Source: an uncultured Bacteroidota bacterium
GTDB taxonomy: Bacteria; Bacteroidota; Bacteroidia; Flavobacteriales; Flavobacteriaceae
Length of the DNA stretch: 64,000 bases
Assembly: GCA_902559035.1 (NCBI GenBank)
Contig: CACEGG010000003.1
Span: 1-64,000, forward strand
Direction of reading: 5' to 3'
Shown one piece after another: positions 30,007 to 40,551 of this stretch. The notes below the pieces were generated by a model. The model worked only from the letters and a program-made list of their open reading frames with translations. It was not told the origin of the DNA and did not search any database. Every line of letters starts with the position of its first letter. Within the stretch, counting starts at the first letter, position 1. The position numbers and the translations under genes are program-made.

Positions 30007-30909
30007 ATGCTATTTAAAAATAAAAATAGTTCCAATATTGATGAAGAGCAAATTGCTTTAATAGAATATGCACAGGAAAGAATAAAATCTAAAAGAAGAT
30101 TATTCTATCATTTTTCAATAATGTTAATAGGTTCCTCATCAATGCTTATTGCTAATTTACTTTTTGATTTTAAAGCAGATTACATATTTTTTAATTATCC
30201 CTGGTCCTACTGGCTATGTATTTTATGGTTAGTTCTGTTATTTTATCATGTTTTTAATGTTTACATTAAAAATAAATTCATGGGTAAGAAATGGGAAAAA
30301 AATCAAATGAAAAAACTGTTAAATAAGCAACAAATTAAAATTGCGGAAATAAAAGCAGAATTAGAAAAAGAAGCCAGAATAATTGCTGAATCCCAACTCT
30401 ATACTGAAAAAAACCCTAACAGAATAATCACATTAATTGCAGCAGCAAGCGAGAATAATGTAATAGGAAAAGATAATAAATTAATATGGCGTTTAAGTGA
30501 TGATTTAAAACATTTTAAAGAACTTACCAAAGGACATCATGTTATTATGGGAAGGAAGACTTTTGAATCAATGCCAAAAGCGTTGCCCAATAGAACTAAC
30601 ATTGTTATAACAAGAAAAACAGATTATCAAGCTAATAATGCTATTGTAGTAAACTCATTAGAACAAGCATTAAAACATTCAGAAAGTGATAATCAACCTT
30701 TTATAATTGGAGGAGGTGAAATATATAAATTAGCTATTGAAAATGCAGATAGAATTGAATTAACTAGAGTTCATACTTCAATTGAAGGGGATGCATATTT
30801 CCCAGAAATTAACACCAATTTGTGGGAAGAGGTCAGTTCAGAGAAAAAATTTAAAGATGATAAAAACGAATTCGATTACACTTTTTACAGATATAACAAA
30901 ACAAACTAA
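30007..30909 (+). CDS. folA: 2TM-domain / dihydrofolate reductase fusion protein
   Basis: N-terminal two TM helices (KRRLFYHFSIMLIGSSS...WLCILWLVLLFYHVFNVYIKNKFMGKKWEK); C-terminal DHFR (IAAASENNVIGKDNKLIWRLSDDLKHFKELTKGHHVIMGRKTFESMPKALPNRTN). Confidence 0.93.
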   Translation: MLFKNKNSSNIDEEQIALIEYAQERIKSKRRLFYHFSIMLIGSSSMLIANLLFDFKADYIFFNYPWSYWLCILWLVLLFYHVFNVYIKNKFMGKKWEKNQMKKLLNKQQIKIAEIKAELEKEARIIAESQLYTEKNPNRIITLIAAASENNVIGKDNKLIWRLSDDLKHFKELTKGHHVIMGRKTFESMPKALPNRTNIVITRKTDYQANNAIVVNSLEQALKHSESDNQPFIIGGGEIYKLAIENADRIELTRVHTSIEGDAYFPEINTNLWEEVSSEKKFKDDKNEFDYTFYRYNKTN

Positions 30910-31791
30910 ATGAAAGGATATATTTTCCCTGGGCAGGGTTCACAATATACAGGAATGTGTCATGATTTATTTATAAAATATGATAATGTGAAACCACTTT
31001 TTGAACGAGCTGAGACTATTTTAGGTTTTGATATTTCAAAAATAATGTTTGAAGGAACAAAAGAAGAATTGACTCAAACAAAAGTAACTCAACCTGCAAT
31101 TTTTATTCATTCAATGGCAATTTTAAAAGTTTTGGAAGATTCTTTCAAACCAAATTTAGTTGCTGGTCACTCATTAGGAGAATTTTCATCTCTTGTTGCA
31201 GCTGGTGTTTTAAACTTTGAGGATGGATTACGTTTAGTTTCAATTAGAGCAAAAGCAATGCAGAAATCGTGTGAAAATACTAATGGGACGATGGCAGCAA
31301 TTTTAGGTCTTGATAATAGTATTATTGAAGAAATTTGTTCGAATATTGAAGGAACTGTTGTTGCTGCAAACTATAATTGTCCAGGACAAGTAGTGATTTC
31401 AGGAGAAGTTAGCACTGTAAAAAATGCATGTGAAAAATTGAGTGAGGCTGGGGCCAGACGAGCTTTAATTCTTCCTGTTGGAGGTGCTTTTCACTCTGAA
31501 TTAATGAAAGAGGCTGAAGATGAGCTTTCTAAAGCGATAAAGGAAACATCATTTAATTCACCAATATGTCCAATTTATCAAAATGTAAATGGCAAGCCAG
31601 AACATTTAGTTGATAATATAAAAACAAATTTAATATCACAACTCACATCTCCTGTAAAATGGACTCAAAGTGTGAATAAAATGATTGAAGATGGTTGTCA
31701 AGATTTTATTGAAATTGGTCCTGGAAAAGTTTTACAAGGTCTGATTAAAAAGATTAACAGAGATGCTAATATTAGCTGTCCAAATCTTTAA
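30910..31791 (+). CDS. fabD: Malonyl-CoA-ACP transacylase
   Basis: FPGQGSQYTGM, GHSLGEFSSL, GGAFHSELM. Confidence 0.97.
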   Translation: MKGYIFPGQGSQYTGMCHDLFIKYDNVKPLFERAETILGFDISKIMFEGTKEELTQTKVTQPAIFIHSMAILKVLEDSFKPNLVAGHSLGEFSSLVAAGVLNFEDGLRLVSIRAKAMQKSCENTNGTMAAILGLDNSIIEEICSNIEGTVVAANYNCPGQVVISGEVSTVKNACEKLSEAGARRALILPVGGAFHSELMKEAEDELSKAIKETSFNSPICPIYQNVNGKPEHLVDNIKTNLISQLTSPVKWTQSVNKMIEDGCQDFIEIGPGKVLQGLIKKINRDANISCPNL

Positions 31792-32944
31792 AAAATTGAT
31801 TGACTTTTTGTGAAATAAAATTAATTTGCTCTTCATCAAGTTCTGAATGCATGGGAAGTGAAATTACCTGTTTGGACATCATTATAGACACCTTGAAATC
31901 TTCATCATTATAGTCCTTTGTATTATTTAAGAGTTTTTTGAACCAATTTTTATGTTCTCTGTCTATGTAGGCCTTTTGCTTATGTAGAGGTATTGGATAA
32001 TAAATTCCGTGAGGGATTTTATGATCATTCAAAAATTTAGATAACTCGTCTCTTTTACCATTTAGAACTCTCAAAGTATATTGATGAAAAACATGAGATT
32101 GACTATTACCTTTTACTATTGGTGTAATTAAATTTTTATTATCTCTAAAATTACTTGTGTATAATATAGAAGCTTTTTTTCTTCTTTCATTATATTGATC
32201 TAGAAGAGGAAGTTTAGCTTTTAATACTGCCGCCTGAACACTATCAAGTCTTGAGTTGACACCTACCACATCATGATGATATCTTTTATACATACCATGA
32301 TTAACTATTCCACGTATAGTGTGAGCTAAGTCATCATTTTCAGTAAAAATAGCTCCACCGTCTCCAAAACATCCTAAGTTTTTTGAAGGAAAAAAAGATG
32401 TAGTACCTAAATGGCCAATAGTCCCTGATTTTTTATTTGAATTGTATACAGCACCAATTGCTTGTGCATTATCTTCAATAACAAATAAATTATTAGACTT
32501 AGCTATTTCCATAACCTTATCCATATTCGCGACTTGCCCAAACAAGTGAACCGGGATAATAGCTTTAGTTTTAGTTGTTATGGCCTTAATAATTTCATCA
32601 CAATTTATATTAAAAGTATCTTCTTCAATATCAACTAGAACAGGTTTTAATTTTAATAATGCTATTACTTCCACTGTTGCAGCAAAAGTAAAGTTAGAAG
32701 TTATAATTTCATCGCCTGGCTTTAAATCTAAACTCATCAAAGCAATTTGAAGGGCATCTGTTCCGTTTGCGCACGGAATAACATGTTTAACATTTAAATA
32801 ATCTTCTAGTTGAGATTGAAATTCTTTGACTGAGGGACCATTAATGAATGTTCCTTTTTTGAAAATTTCAAGTACTGAAGAATCAACTTGTTCTCTAATA
32901 AACTCATACTGAGTTTGAAGATCAACCATTTGTAGTTTTTTCAT
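31772..32944 (-). CDS. DegT/DnrJ/EryC1/StrS family aminotransferase
   Basis: CANGTDALQIALMSL, VIEDNAQAIGAVY, TTSFFPSKNLGCFGDGGA. Confidence 0.94.
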   Translation of the reverse strand: MKKLQMVDLQTQYEFIREQVDSSVLEIFKKGTFINGPSVKEFQSQLEDYLNVKHVIPCANGTDALQIALMSLDLKPGDEIITSNFTFAATVEVIALLKLKPVLVDIEEDTFNINCDEIIKAITTKTKAIIPVHLFGQVANMDKVMEIAKSNNLFVIEDNAQAIGAVYNSNKKSGTIGHLGTTSFFPSKNLGCFGDGGAIFTENDDLAHTIRGIVNHGMYKRYHHDVVGVNSRLDSVQAAVLKAKLPLLDQYNERRKKASILYTSNFRDNKNLITPIVKGNSQSHVFHQYTLRVLNGKRDELSKFLNDHKIPHGIYYPIPLHKQKAYIDREHKNWFKKLLNNTKDYNDEDFKVSIMMSKQVISLPMHSELDEEQINFISQKVNQFFKDLDS

Positions 32945-33028
32945 AAACTAAATTTGCATAAAAATAAGAAAATACACAGTTCCAGAATAAATATATTTAC
33001 AAAATACTTTATAGTATTTTTGTATTAA

Positions 33029-34273
33029 GTGAATATCATTTATAACATAGCAGTTTTTAAAATCAAAGTTTTATTTTTTATTCTAAAATTTTTTAACTCA
33101 AAGATTAAATTATTTTTAGATGAAAGAAAAAATGTTTTTGAAATATTAGAAAAAAACATCTCAAATTCAGAAAAATATATTTGGATTCACGTTGCATCGC
33201 TTGGTGAATATGAACAGGGGCTTCCAATATTTAAAGAAATAAAATCACTATATCACGATCATAAAATTGTAGTTTCATTTTTTTCATCATCTGGATATGA
33301 AGTTAAAAAAAAGGATTCCATCGGAGATTTAACAGTTTATCTTCCAATTGATTCTTATTTAAATTCAAAAAAATTTATTGATATAATTAATCCTAAACTT
33401 GCTTTTTTTGTTAAATACGAATTTTGGCCAAACTACCTTAGAAATTTAATAAAAAATAAAGTCCCTACTTATTTAATTGCTGGAAACTTTAGAGAAGATC
33501 AATGGTTCTTTAAATGGTATGGTAAAGGGTTTTTATCATTATTAAAAACATCATTTACCCATTTCTTTGTTCAAAACAATCCTTCGTTAATCCTTTTAAA
33601 TAAGAAAAGAATATTTAATTCAAGTGTTATGGGAGATTCAAGATTTGACAGAGTAAAGTCTTTACTAGATCAAAATAATTCAATAGAAAATATTAAAAAA
33701 TTTATAAATACTAAAACTTGCATTGTTGCTGGAAGCACATGGAATGAGGATGAAAAGTTATTTATTGATTTTATTAAATCCTCAAAAAAAGAGAATATAT
33801 GTTGGATCATTGCTCCCCATCAAATTGATTTAATTAAAATAAAAATATTTCAGAAAAAACTTAGTTCTGAAAGTATTCTGCTTTCAGAAATGAATAAAAC
33901 TAATTTTAAAGAATTTAAAATATTAATCATTGATTGTGTTGGTATATTAACAAAACTATATAGTTATGCTGATATTTCTTACGTTGGAGGTGGTATGGGA
34001 AATTCAGGATTACATAATATATTAGAGCCAGCCATTTTTAAATCTCCTATAATAATTGGTAAAAACTATAAAAAATTTCCAGAAGCTAATGAAATGATAA
34101 AACAAAAGGGATTAATTAGTATAAAAAACTCTGTTGAATTTAAAAAAACAATTAATTCTCTAATTAAAAATAAAGACTTGAGGTTAAAAATGGGTGAAAT
34201 AAATTACAATTTTATAAATGAAAACTTAGGTGCTACAAACAAGGTAATTTCCTTTTTAAAACAAAAAAAATGA
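33029..34273 (+). CDS. waaA: 3-deoxy-D-manno-octulosonic acid transferase
   Basis: IWIHVASLGEYEQGLPI, AGSTWNEDE, YVGGGMGNSGLHNILEPA. Confidence 0.94.
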   Translation: MNIIYNIAVFKIKVLFFILKFFNSKIKLFLDERKNVFEILEKNISNSEKYIWIHVASLGEYEQGLPIFKEIKSLYHDHKIVVSFFSSSGYEVKKKDSIGDLTVYLPIDSYLNSKKFIDIINPKLAFFVKYEFWPNYLRNLIKNKVPTYLIAGNFREDQWFFKWYGKGFLSLLKTSFTHFFVQNNPSLILLNKKRIFNSSVMGDSRFDRVKSLLDQNNSIENIKKFINTKTCIVAGSTWNEDEKLFIDFIKSSKKENICWIIAPHQIDLIKIKIFQKKLSSESILLSEMNKTNFKEFKILIIDCVGILTKLYSYADISYVGGGMGNSGLHNILEPAIFKSPIIIGKNYKKFPEANEMIKQKGLISIKNSVEFKKTINSLIKNKDLRLKMGEINYNFINENLGATNKVISFLKQKK

Positions 34274-34974
34274 AAAAAATTATTTTACTTACTATCATAC
34301 TTATTTCTTTCTCAGCAAACGCTCAAAATATTATTGGTTCATGGGAAAGAATTCACACTTCAAATGACGGAAAAGAATTAAAGAGTATAGTGATATTCAC
34401 AGAATCTCACCAAAGTATAAGTATTATTGAAAATAAAACTGGTAAACTCATCCATTCAAATGGAGGAACCTGGTCACTCGATGGAAATACAATGACTGAA
34501 GTCATTGAATTTGATACTGATAATCCTGAAAGAGTAGGAAGTTCAGTAGTGTTTGATATAGAATTAAACAATAACTATTTAAAAATTGTTGGAAGTGATA
34601 GAAAATTCTCTAGAAATGATGATGGCGGTCCTGGAAAGTTAAACGGTGCTTGGCTAATGTCATCAAGAATTAGAAATGGTGTTATGCAAAAAAGAGAAAC
34701 TAATAGGCCAAGAAAAACTATGAAAATTCTTTCTGGAACTAGATTTCAATGGATTGCCTATGACACTAGTAAAAAAACATTTATTGCTACTGGAGGGGGA
34801 ACTTACACAACTAAGAATGGAGTTTACACTGAAAGTATTGAATTTTTTTCCAGGGATATTTCAAGAATTGGAATGAAACTTGAATTTGAATATAGCTTAA
34901 AAGATGGAAATTGGAATCATAAGGGGTTTAGCAGTAGAGGAAAAGCAATCAATGAAATATGGACCAAAAGATAA
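34270..34974 (+). CDS. Secreted protein with two lipocalin-like repeats, unknown function
   Basis: Signal peptide ending SANAQ; two similar units (IIGSWERI...GGTWSLDGNTMTEVIEF / LNGAWLMS...GGGTYTTKNGVYTESIEF). Confidence 0.7.
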   Translation: MKKIILLTIILISFSANAQNIIGSWERIHTSNDGKELKSIVIFTESHQSISIIENKTGKLIHSNGGTWSLDGNTMTEVIEFDTDNPERVGSSVVFDIELNNNYLKIVGSDRKFSRNDDGGPGKLNGAWLMSSRIRNGVMQKRETNRPRKTMKILSGTRFQWIAYDTSKKTFIATGGGTYTTKNGVYTESIEFFSRDISRIGMKLEFEYSLKDGNWNHKGFSSRGKAINEIWTKR

Positions 34975-35020
34975 ATTAGATATGGTTCGATATTTCAACT
35001 AATTTTACACAAAATTAAAT

Positions 35021-35797
35021 ATGTCAAAAAAACCTTTAATCTTAGTTACAAATGATGATGGTATTTCTGCACCTGGAATAAGAACATTAATATCTGCAAT
35101 GAATGAAATTGGAGATGTTATTGTTGTAGCTCCAGATAGTCCACAATCTGCAATGGGACATGCCATAACAATCAATTCTACATTACATTGTAATGAAATT
35201 AAAATTGATGATGGTCCACAGAAAGAATATTCTTGTTCAGGTACACCCGCAGATTGTGTTAAATTAGGAATTAATGAAATACTTGATAGAAAACCTGATA
35301 TTTGTGTGTCAGGTGTTAATCACGGATCTAATTCATCAATTAATGTTATTTATTCTGGAACTATGAGTGCTGCAGTGGAAGCTAGTATTGAAGGTATTCC
35401 TGCAATTGGATTTTCTCTTTTAGACTATAGTTGGAATGCTGATTTCAATTCGATTAAAAAATATTTAATTGGAATAACTAAGAAAGCACTTGAAGAAGGT
35501 ATTCCTAAGGGAAGTGCATTAAATATTAACTTTCCAAAACTACTAGAAAACGAAATTAAAGGAATCAAAATATGTCGTCAAGCTAATGCTTATTGGGTTG
35601 AAAAGTTTGATAAAAGAACTAACCCTCAGGGAAAGGAATATTATTGGCTAACCGGAGAATTTATAAATGAAGACAAGGGCGAGGACTCTGATGAGTGGGC
35701 TCTTGCAAATGGTTACATTTCGATTGTTCCAGTAAAATTTGATATGACTGATCATAAAAATATCAATACATTAAAAAATTGGAGGTTATTAAAATAA
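35021..35797 (+). CDS. surE: 5'/3'-nucleotidase SurE
   Basis: LVTNDDGISAPGI, VAPDSPQSAMGHAIT, SGTPADCVKLG, SGVNHGSN, YSGTMSAAVEA. Confidence 0.97.
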   Translation: MSKKPLILVTNDDGISAPGIRTLISAMNEIGDVIVVAPDSPQSAMGHAITINSTLHCNEIKIDDGPQKEYSCSGTPADCVKLGINEILDRKPDICVSGVNHGSNSSINVIYSGTMSAAVEASIEGIPAIGFSLLDYSWNADFNSIKKYLIGITKKALEEGIPKGSALNINFPKLLENEIKGIKICRQANAYWVEKFDKRTNPQGKEYYWLTGEFINEDKGEDSDEWALANGYISIVPVKFDMTDHKNINTLKNWRLLK

Positions 35798-36901
35798 ATG
35801 AAATATTACATAATAGCAGGAGAAGCATCAGGTGATTTACATGGATCTAACTTAATTAAAGAAATAATTAAATTAGATTCAAATGCAAAGATAAGAGCTT
35901 GGGGCGGAGATAAAATGCATGATGCAGGTGCTACTATTGTAAAGCATTTCAAAGATTTAGCTTTTATGGGGTTTTATGAAGTTTTAATTAATCTTAGAAC
36001 GATCATTAATAATATTAGCTATTGTAAAAAAGATATATTGGACTTTAATCCAGATAAAATAATTTTTATAGACTATCCTGGATTTAATTTAAGGATTGCT
36101 AAATGGGCTAAGAAATATAAATTTCATACAATCTATTATATAGCCCCCCAGCTTTGGGCTTGGAACGAAAAAAGAATTAATGAAATAAAAAAATTTGTTA
36201 ATTCGATGTATGTAATCCTTCCATTCGAAAAAGAATTTTTCGAAAAAAAACACAATTATCCAGTAAATTTTTTGGGACACCCACTAATTGATAGCATCTT
36301 TAATTTTCAAAATAAGTTTCAAAAAGACAAACAAGAGATCAAATTAAACAATAAGCCAGTTATTGCAATATTACCTGGAAGTAGAAAACAAGAGATCAAA
36401 AAAATTCTAAAAACAGTAATTAAAGTCATTAATGATTATCCAAACTATCAATTTATAATTGCTGGAGCACCAAACATAGAAAAGAGTTTTTACAAAAATT
36501 TTTTAAAGAATATAGATATTACTATTGTCCAAAATAAAACTTATGAACTTTTATCCGTTTCATCAGCAGCAATTGTGACTAGCGGAACAGCTACTCTTGA
36601 AACAGCGTTATTTAAAGTTCCTCAAATCGTATGTTATAAAAGTAGTTTTATTAGCTACATCATTGCAAAACTACTTGTTAAAATAAAATACATATCCCTT
36701 GTAAATCTTATAATGGATAAAGAAATAGTTAAAGAATTAATACAGCAAAACTGTAATAAGGATTCTATTTCCTTGGAATTAAATAAAATCCTGAATCCAG
36801 ACCATAGAAAAAAATTATTATTAAATTACAATAAGTTAATCTCTGTTTTAGGAAAACCTGGGACAAGCAGAAGAATTGCTAATGACATAATTAAAACATA
36901 G
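35798..36901 (+). CDS. lpxB: Lipid-A-disaccharide synthase
   Basis: IIAGEASGDLHGSNL, YYIAPQLWAWNEKRI, ILPGSRKQEI. Confidence 0.96.
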   Translation: MKYYIIAGEASGDLHGSNLIKEIIKLDSNAKIRAWGGDKMHDAGATIVKHFKDLAFMGFYEVLINLRTIINNISYCKKDILDFNPDKIIFIDYPGFNLRIAKWAKKYKFHTIYYIAPQLWAWNEKRINEIKKFVNSMYVILPFEKEFFEKKHNYPVNFLGHPLIDSIFNFQNKFQKDKQEIKLNNKPVIAILPGSRKQEIKKILKTVIKVINDYPNYQFIIAGAPNIEKSFYKNFLKNIDITIVQNKTYELLSVSSAAIVTSGTATLETALFKVPQIVCYKSSFISYIIAKLLVKIKYISLVNLIMDKEIVKELIQQNCNKDSISLELNKILNPDHRKKLLLNYNKLISVLGKPGTSRRIANDIIKT

Positions 36902-36905
36902 TATT

Positions 36906-37358
36906 TTGAAAATTGATGGTATAGACAAAAAAATAATTCTTGAGTTAACTAATAATTCAAGAACTCCAATACTAGAAATTTCAAGAAAAATAGGGATTTC
37001 GGGTGCTGCTATTCATCAACGAATTAGAAAACTTGAAGATAGCGGATTAATAAGTGGTCATCACTTAAAACTAAACCCAAAGGTCCTAGGTTATTCTACT
37101 TTAGCATTTGTTGGGGTTTATTTTGATAAAGCTGAAAGAAATGCTGAAGCTATTAAACAAATGAAAACTATTCCAGAAATTTTAGAGTGTCATTATACAA
37201 CTGGAAACTGGAGTGTTCTTATTAAAATCTTGTGTAAGGATAATGAAGATCTAATGTTAATTTTAAATAAAAAAATTCAATCTATTAAAGGTGTTTCCAG
37301 AACAGAAACTTTCATCTCACTTGAACAACAAATTGACAGACAAATTACTGTAAATTAA
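36906..37358 (+). CDS. Lrp/AsnC family transcriptional regulator (TTG start)
   Basis: IDGIDKKIILELTNNSRTPILEISRKIGISGAAIHQRIRKLE HTH plus RAM domain. Confidence 0.93.
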   Translation: MKIDGIDKKIILELTNNSRTPILEISRKIGISGAAIHQRIRKLEDSGLISGHHLKLNPKVLGYSTLAFVGVYFDKAERNAEAIKQMKTIPEILECHYTTGNWSVLIKILCKDNEDLMLILNKKIQSIKGVSRTETFISLEQQIDRQITVN

Positions 37359-37627
37359 ATCTTAGATTTAATTATAAAATAGATTATTACTAATGCCAAC
37401 ACAACAGTGATAGAATTGGCAATAATCATTGATAAGCTTCCTATATTGAGACCATATAAAAACCATAAAAAAACTCCAATAACAAAAATAATATAGGTTG
37501 TTAATGATAAACCCTCTACAGAATTTGTTTTCCAAACTTGAACAACTTGGGGAATAAAAGCAATTGTTGTTAAGAAAGCTGCAGCAAATCCAATAAGCTC
37601 AACACCATCAAACCCTATATCTAACAT
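37355..37627 (-). CDS. SemiSWEET-type sugar transporter
   Basis: 90 aa, three TM helices; FIPQVVQVWKTNSVEGLSLTTY PQ-loop. Confidence 0.9.
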   Translation of the reverse strand: MLDIGFDGVELIGFAAAFLTTIAFIPQVVQVWKTNSVEGLSLTTYIIFVIGVFLWFLYGLNIGSLSMIIANSITVVLALVIIYFIIKSKI

Positions 37628-40434
37628 ACGATATTGATTATTTTTCCAGGCACAACTATAATTTTTTTAATTTCTCGGCCAACAAGAAATTTTTCCAATC
37701 TTAAATCATTTCTTAAAGAACTTTTAATTTCATCAACCTTTAGAGATACGTCTAAATTAATTTTAAATTTCATTTTACCATTAAATGATACTGGGTATTC
37801 AAAAGCACTCTCTTTAATAAATTCAGCATTAAACTCAGGAAAAGATTCATATGAAATAGTCTTTTTGTTTCCTAACTTATTCCATATTTCTTCACAAATA
37901 TGAGGAGCAAATGGAGAAAGTAAAATAGTTAAAGATTTTAAAATATGTATGTTATCACATTTTAATGAGTTTAATTCATTAACGCAGATCATAAAAGCAC
38001 TAACAGACGTGTTAAAAGAAAAGTTATTGATATCATCTTCAATTTTTCTTATAGTTTTATGTAAAACTTTTAAACTTTCATTGGATGGTTTGTCTTGACT
38101 TACTTTAAAACTTCCTGATCTATGAAAAAGGTTCCAGTATTTTTTTAAAAATGAATACGTTCCCGTAATTCCTGCAGTGTTCCAAGGTTTAGCTTGTTCA
38201 AGAGGGCCTAAAAACATTTCATACAATCTTAGCGTGTCAGCTCCATAATCCTCACATATATCATCTGGGTTTATTACATTATATTTTGATTTGGACATTT
38301 TTTCAACCTCTCTACATACTATAAACTTATTATTATTAGTTTCAAAATTTGCTTTTTTAAATTGAGGTTGCCAATTACGTAATTTTACAATATCAAGTTC
38401 ATTACTAGTGTTTACAAACTGAACATCAACATGAATGAGTTGAGTTTTAACATCTTTATTAATTTCATCTGAGTAATAATTATCTGTACCAACCTCTCTT
38501 TTTATAAAAGCACTATTTCCTAAAATCATTCCCTGGTTAATTAACTTTTTTGCATAATCCTTGACAGGAACTAGCCCCAAGTCATAAAGAAAATATTGCC
38601 AAAACCTTGAATAAAGTAAATGACCAGTAGCATGTTCACTTCCACCAATATAGACATCAACTTCTTTCCAATAATTTAAAGATTCTTCAGATGCAAACTC
38701 ATTACTATTATTTGGGTCCATATACCTATTAAAATACCACGAACTACCAGCCCAACCGGGCATAGTATTAAGTTCCATTCTAAATACAGTTTTATTATCG
38801 ATATGAAAATTATCTACAATTTTATTTTGAATAGTATCCCATGCCCAAGAATCTGAATTTCCAAGTGGAGGTTTACCATCTTCTGTCGGAAGATATTTAC
38901 TAACGTCTGGCAGCTCAATTGGCAAATATTTTTCATCAATCATTACAGGAAGATTATCTTTATAGTAGACTGGAAATGGTTCACCCCAATATCTCTGTCT
39001 ACTGAAAACAGCATCTCTGAGTTTATAATTAATCTTGTGAGTTCCTTTATTAACTTCTTTTAATTTTTTAATAGCTAAACTCAATCCTTCTTTAAAGTTA
39101 AGACCGTCTAGAAAACTAGAATTTGTTAGAACAAATCCATCTTTATTTTGGAACGCTTCCTCTGAAATATCCTTGTCTAAAAAAATATTTTTAATTGGAA
39201 TATTAAAAAACTTAGCAAAATTGTAATCCCTTTGATCTCCACATGGTACAGCCATTACTGCACCAGTTCCATATCCAGCTAAAACATAATCTGAAATCCA
39301 AATTGGTAACCTTTCATTTGAAAGAGGGTGAATTGCATACGCTCCAGTAAAAACACCGCTAATAGATTTAACATCTGACATTCTTTCTCTTTCTGTTTTT
39401 TTTCCAGAAAGTTTAATATAGTCCTGAACTTTTTTTAAGTTTTCTTTAGTCGTTATTTTTTTTACGTAAGGATGCTCAGGAGCTAAAGTCATGAAAGTAA
39501 CTCCAAAAATTGTATCCACCCTAGTTGTAAAAACTTCAATTTGTTTGTCAAAATTTTTAATATCAAAAGTTACCATTGCTCCATCAGATCTTCCAATCCA
39601 ATTTTTTTGCATCTCCTTAAGAGGTTCCGGCCAGTTGATATCATTTAAACCAGTTAATAATCGTTGAGAGTATGCTGATATTCTAATACTCCACTGTGTC
39701 ATTTTTTTTCGGATCACCTCAAAACCACCTCTCTCAGATAATCCATCAATGATCTCATCGTTTGCTAAAACTGTTCCTAACTTAGGACACCAGTTAACAT
39801 CAATCTCAGAAAGAAATGCAAGTCTGTAATTAAGTAGAATTTTATTTTTTTTTGATTCGTCAAAGGAATTCCAATCATCAGAAGAAAAAGTTTTAAATTC
39901 TTCACTTTGACAGGCGTCCAAGTTTGTATTTCCTTCTTTACTAAAAATTAAAATTAATTCATTAATGTCTTTTGCTGTTTCTGTTTTATTATCATACCAA
40001 GAATTGTATAATTTAATAAACATCCATTGTGTCCATTTGTAATAACTCTTATCAGAAGTTCTAATTTCTCTGGACCAATCAAAAGAAAATCCTAATCTAT
40101 CTAATTGTTCTCTGTATCGAGCTATGTTTTCGTCTGTAGTTTTTTTAGGATGTCTTCCTGTTTGAATAGCGTATTGTTCAGCAGGTAAACCAAATGAATC
40201 GTATCCTTGAGGATGTAATACATTAAATCCTTTCAGTCTCTTATATCTTGAGAATATATCACTGGCAATATAACCCAAAGGATGACCTACATGTAAACCT
40301 GCACCTGATGGATATGGAAACATATCCATAATGAAATATTTAGGTAAGTCTGTTTTATTTTCAGCTTTGAAAGTTTGATTTTCAGACCAATATTTCTGCC
40401 ATTTTTTTTCAATATGTTTAAAATTATAAGACAT
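37621..40434 (-). CDS. leuS: Leucyl-tRNA synthetase
   Basis: MFPYPSGAGLHVGHPLGY (HIGH), EKMSKSKYNVINPDDI (KMSKS). Confidence 0.98.
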   Translation of the reverse strand: MSYNFKHIEKKWQKYWSENQTFKAENKTDLPKYFIMDMFPYPSGAGLHVGHPLGYIASDIFSRYKRLKGFNVLHPQGYDSFGLPAEQYAIQTGRHPKKTTDENIARYREQLDRLGFSFDWSREIRTSDKSYYKWTQWMFIKLYNSWYDNKTETAKDINELILIFSKEGNTNLDACQSEEFKTFSSDDWNSFDESKKNKILLNYRLAFLSEIDVNWCPKLGTVLANDEIIDGLSERGGFEVIRKKMTQWSIRISAYSQRLLTGLNDINWPEPLKEMQKNWIGRSDGAMVTFDIKNFDKQIEVFTTRVDTIFGVTFMTLAPEHPYVKKITTKENLKKVQDYIKLSGKKTERERMSDVKSISGVFTGAYAIHPLSNERLPIWISDYVLAGYGTGAVMAVPCGDQRDYNFAKFFNIPIKNIFLDKDISEEAFQNKDGFVLTNSSFLDGLNFKEGLSLAIKKLKEVNKGTHKINYKLRDAVFSRQRYWGEPFPVYYKDNLPVMIDEKYLPIELPDVSKYLPTEDGKPPLGNSDSWAWDTIQNKIVDNFHIDNKTVFRMELNTMPGWAGSSWYFNRYMDPNNSNEFASEESLNYWKEVDVYIGGSEHATGHLLYSRFWQYFLYDLGLVPVKDYAKKLINQGMILGNSAFIKREVGTDNYYSDEINKDVKTQLIHVDVQFVNTSNELDIVKLRNWQPQFKKANFETNNNKFIVCREVEKMSKSKYNVINPDDICEDYGADTLRLYEMFLGPLEQAKPWNTAGITGTYSFLKKYWNLFHRSGSFKVSQDKPSNESLKVLHKTIRKIEDDINNFSFNTSVSAFMICVNELNSLKCDNIHILKSLTILLSPFAPHICEEIWNKLGNKKTISYESFPEFNAEFIKESAFEYPVSFNGKMKFKINLDVSLKVDEIKSSLRNDLRLEKFLVGREIKKIIVVPGKIINIVC

Positions 40435-40551
40435 TACCTATTTTAAAGACACAAAAATACGTTTATTGTATGAATAGGGAAAGTTTAAATCACATATCCT
40501 GACTTGTTAAAAAGGTTTAGTATTTTTACCAAAAAATAATTTTTATTTATT

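Noticed and set aside
33001-33022. AAAATACT-TTAT-AGTATTTT inverted repeat between the DegT aminotransferase and waaA, partly similar to the etfB palindrome
   Set aside because: Short and AT-only, and coincides with a likely TATTTTTG -7 box for waaA; similarity to 19155-19182 may be chance. A genome-wide motif search would decide.
40435-40551. Possible leader/attenuator for leuS
   Set aside because: A TATTTTTG box lies close to the ATG, leaving no room for a leader ORF; no Leu-rich ORF or terminator hairpin seen.
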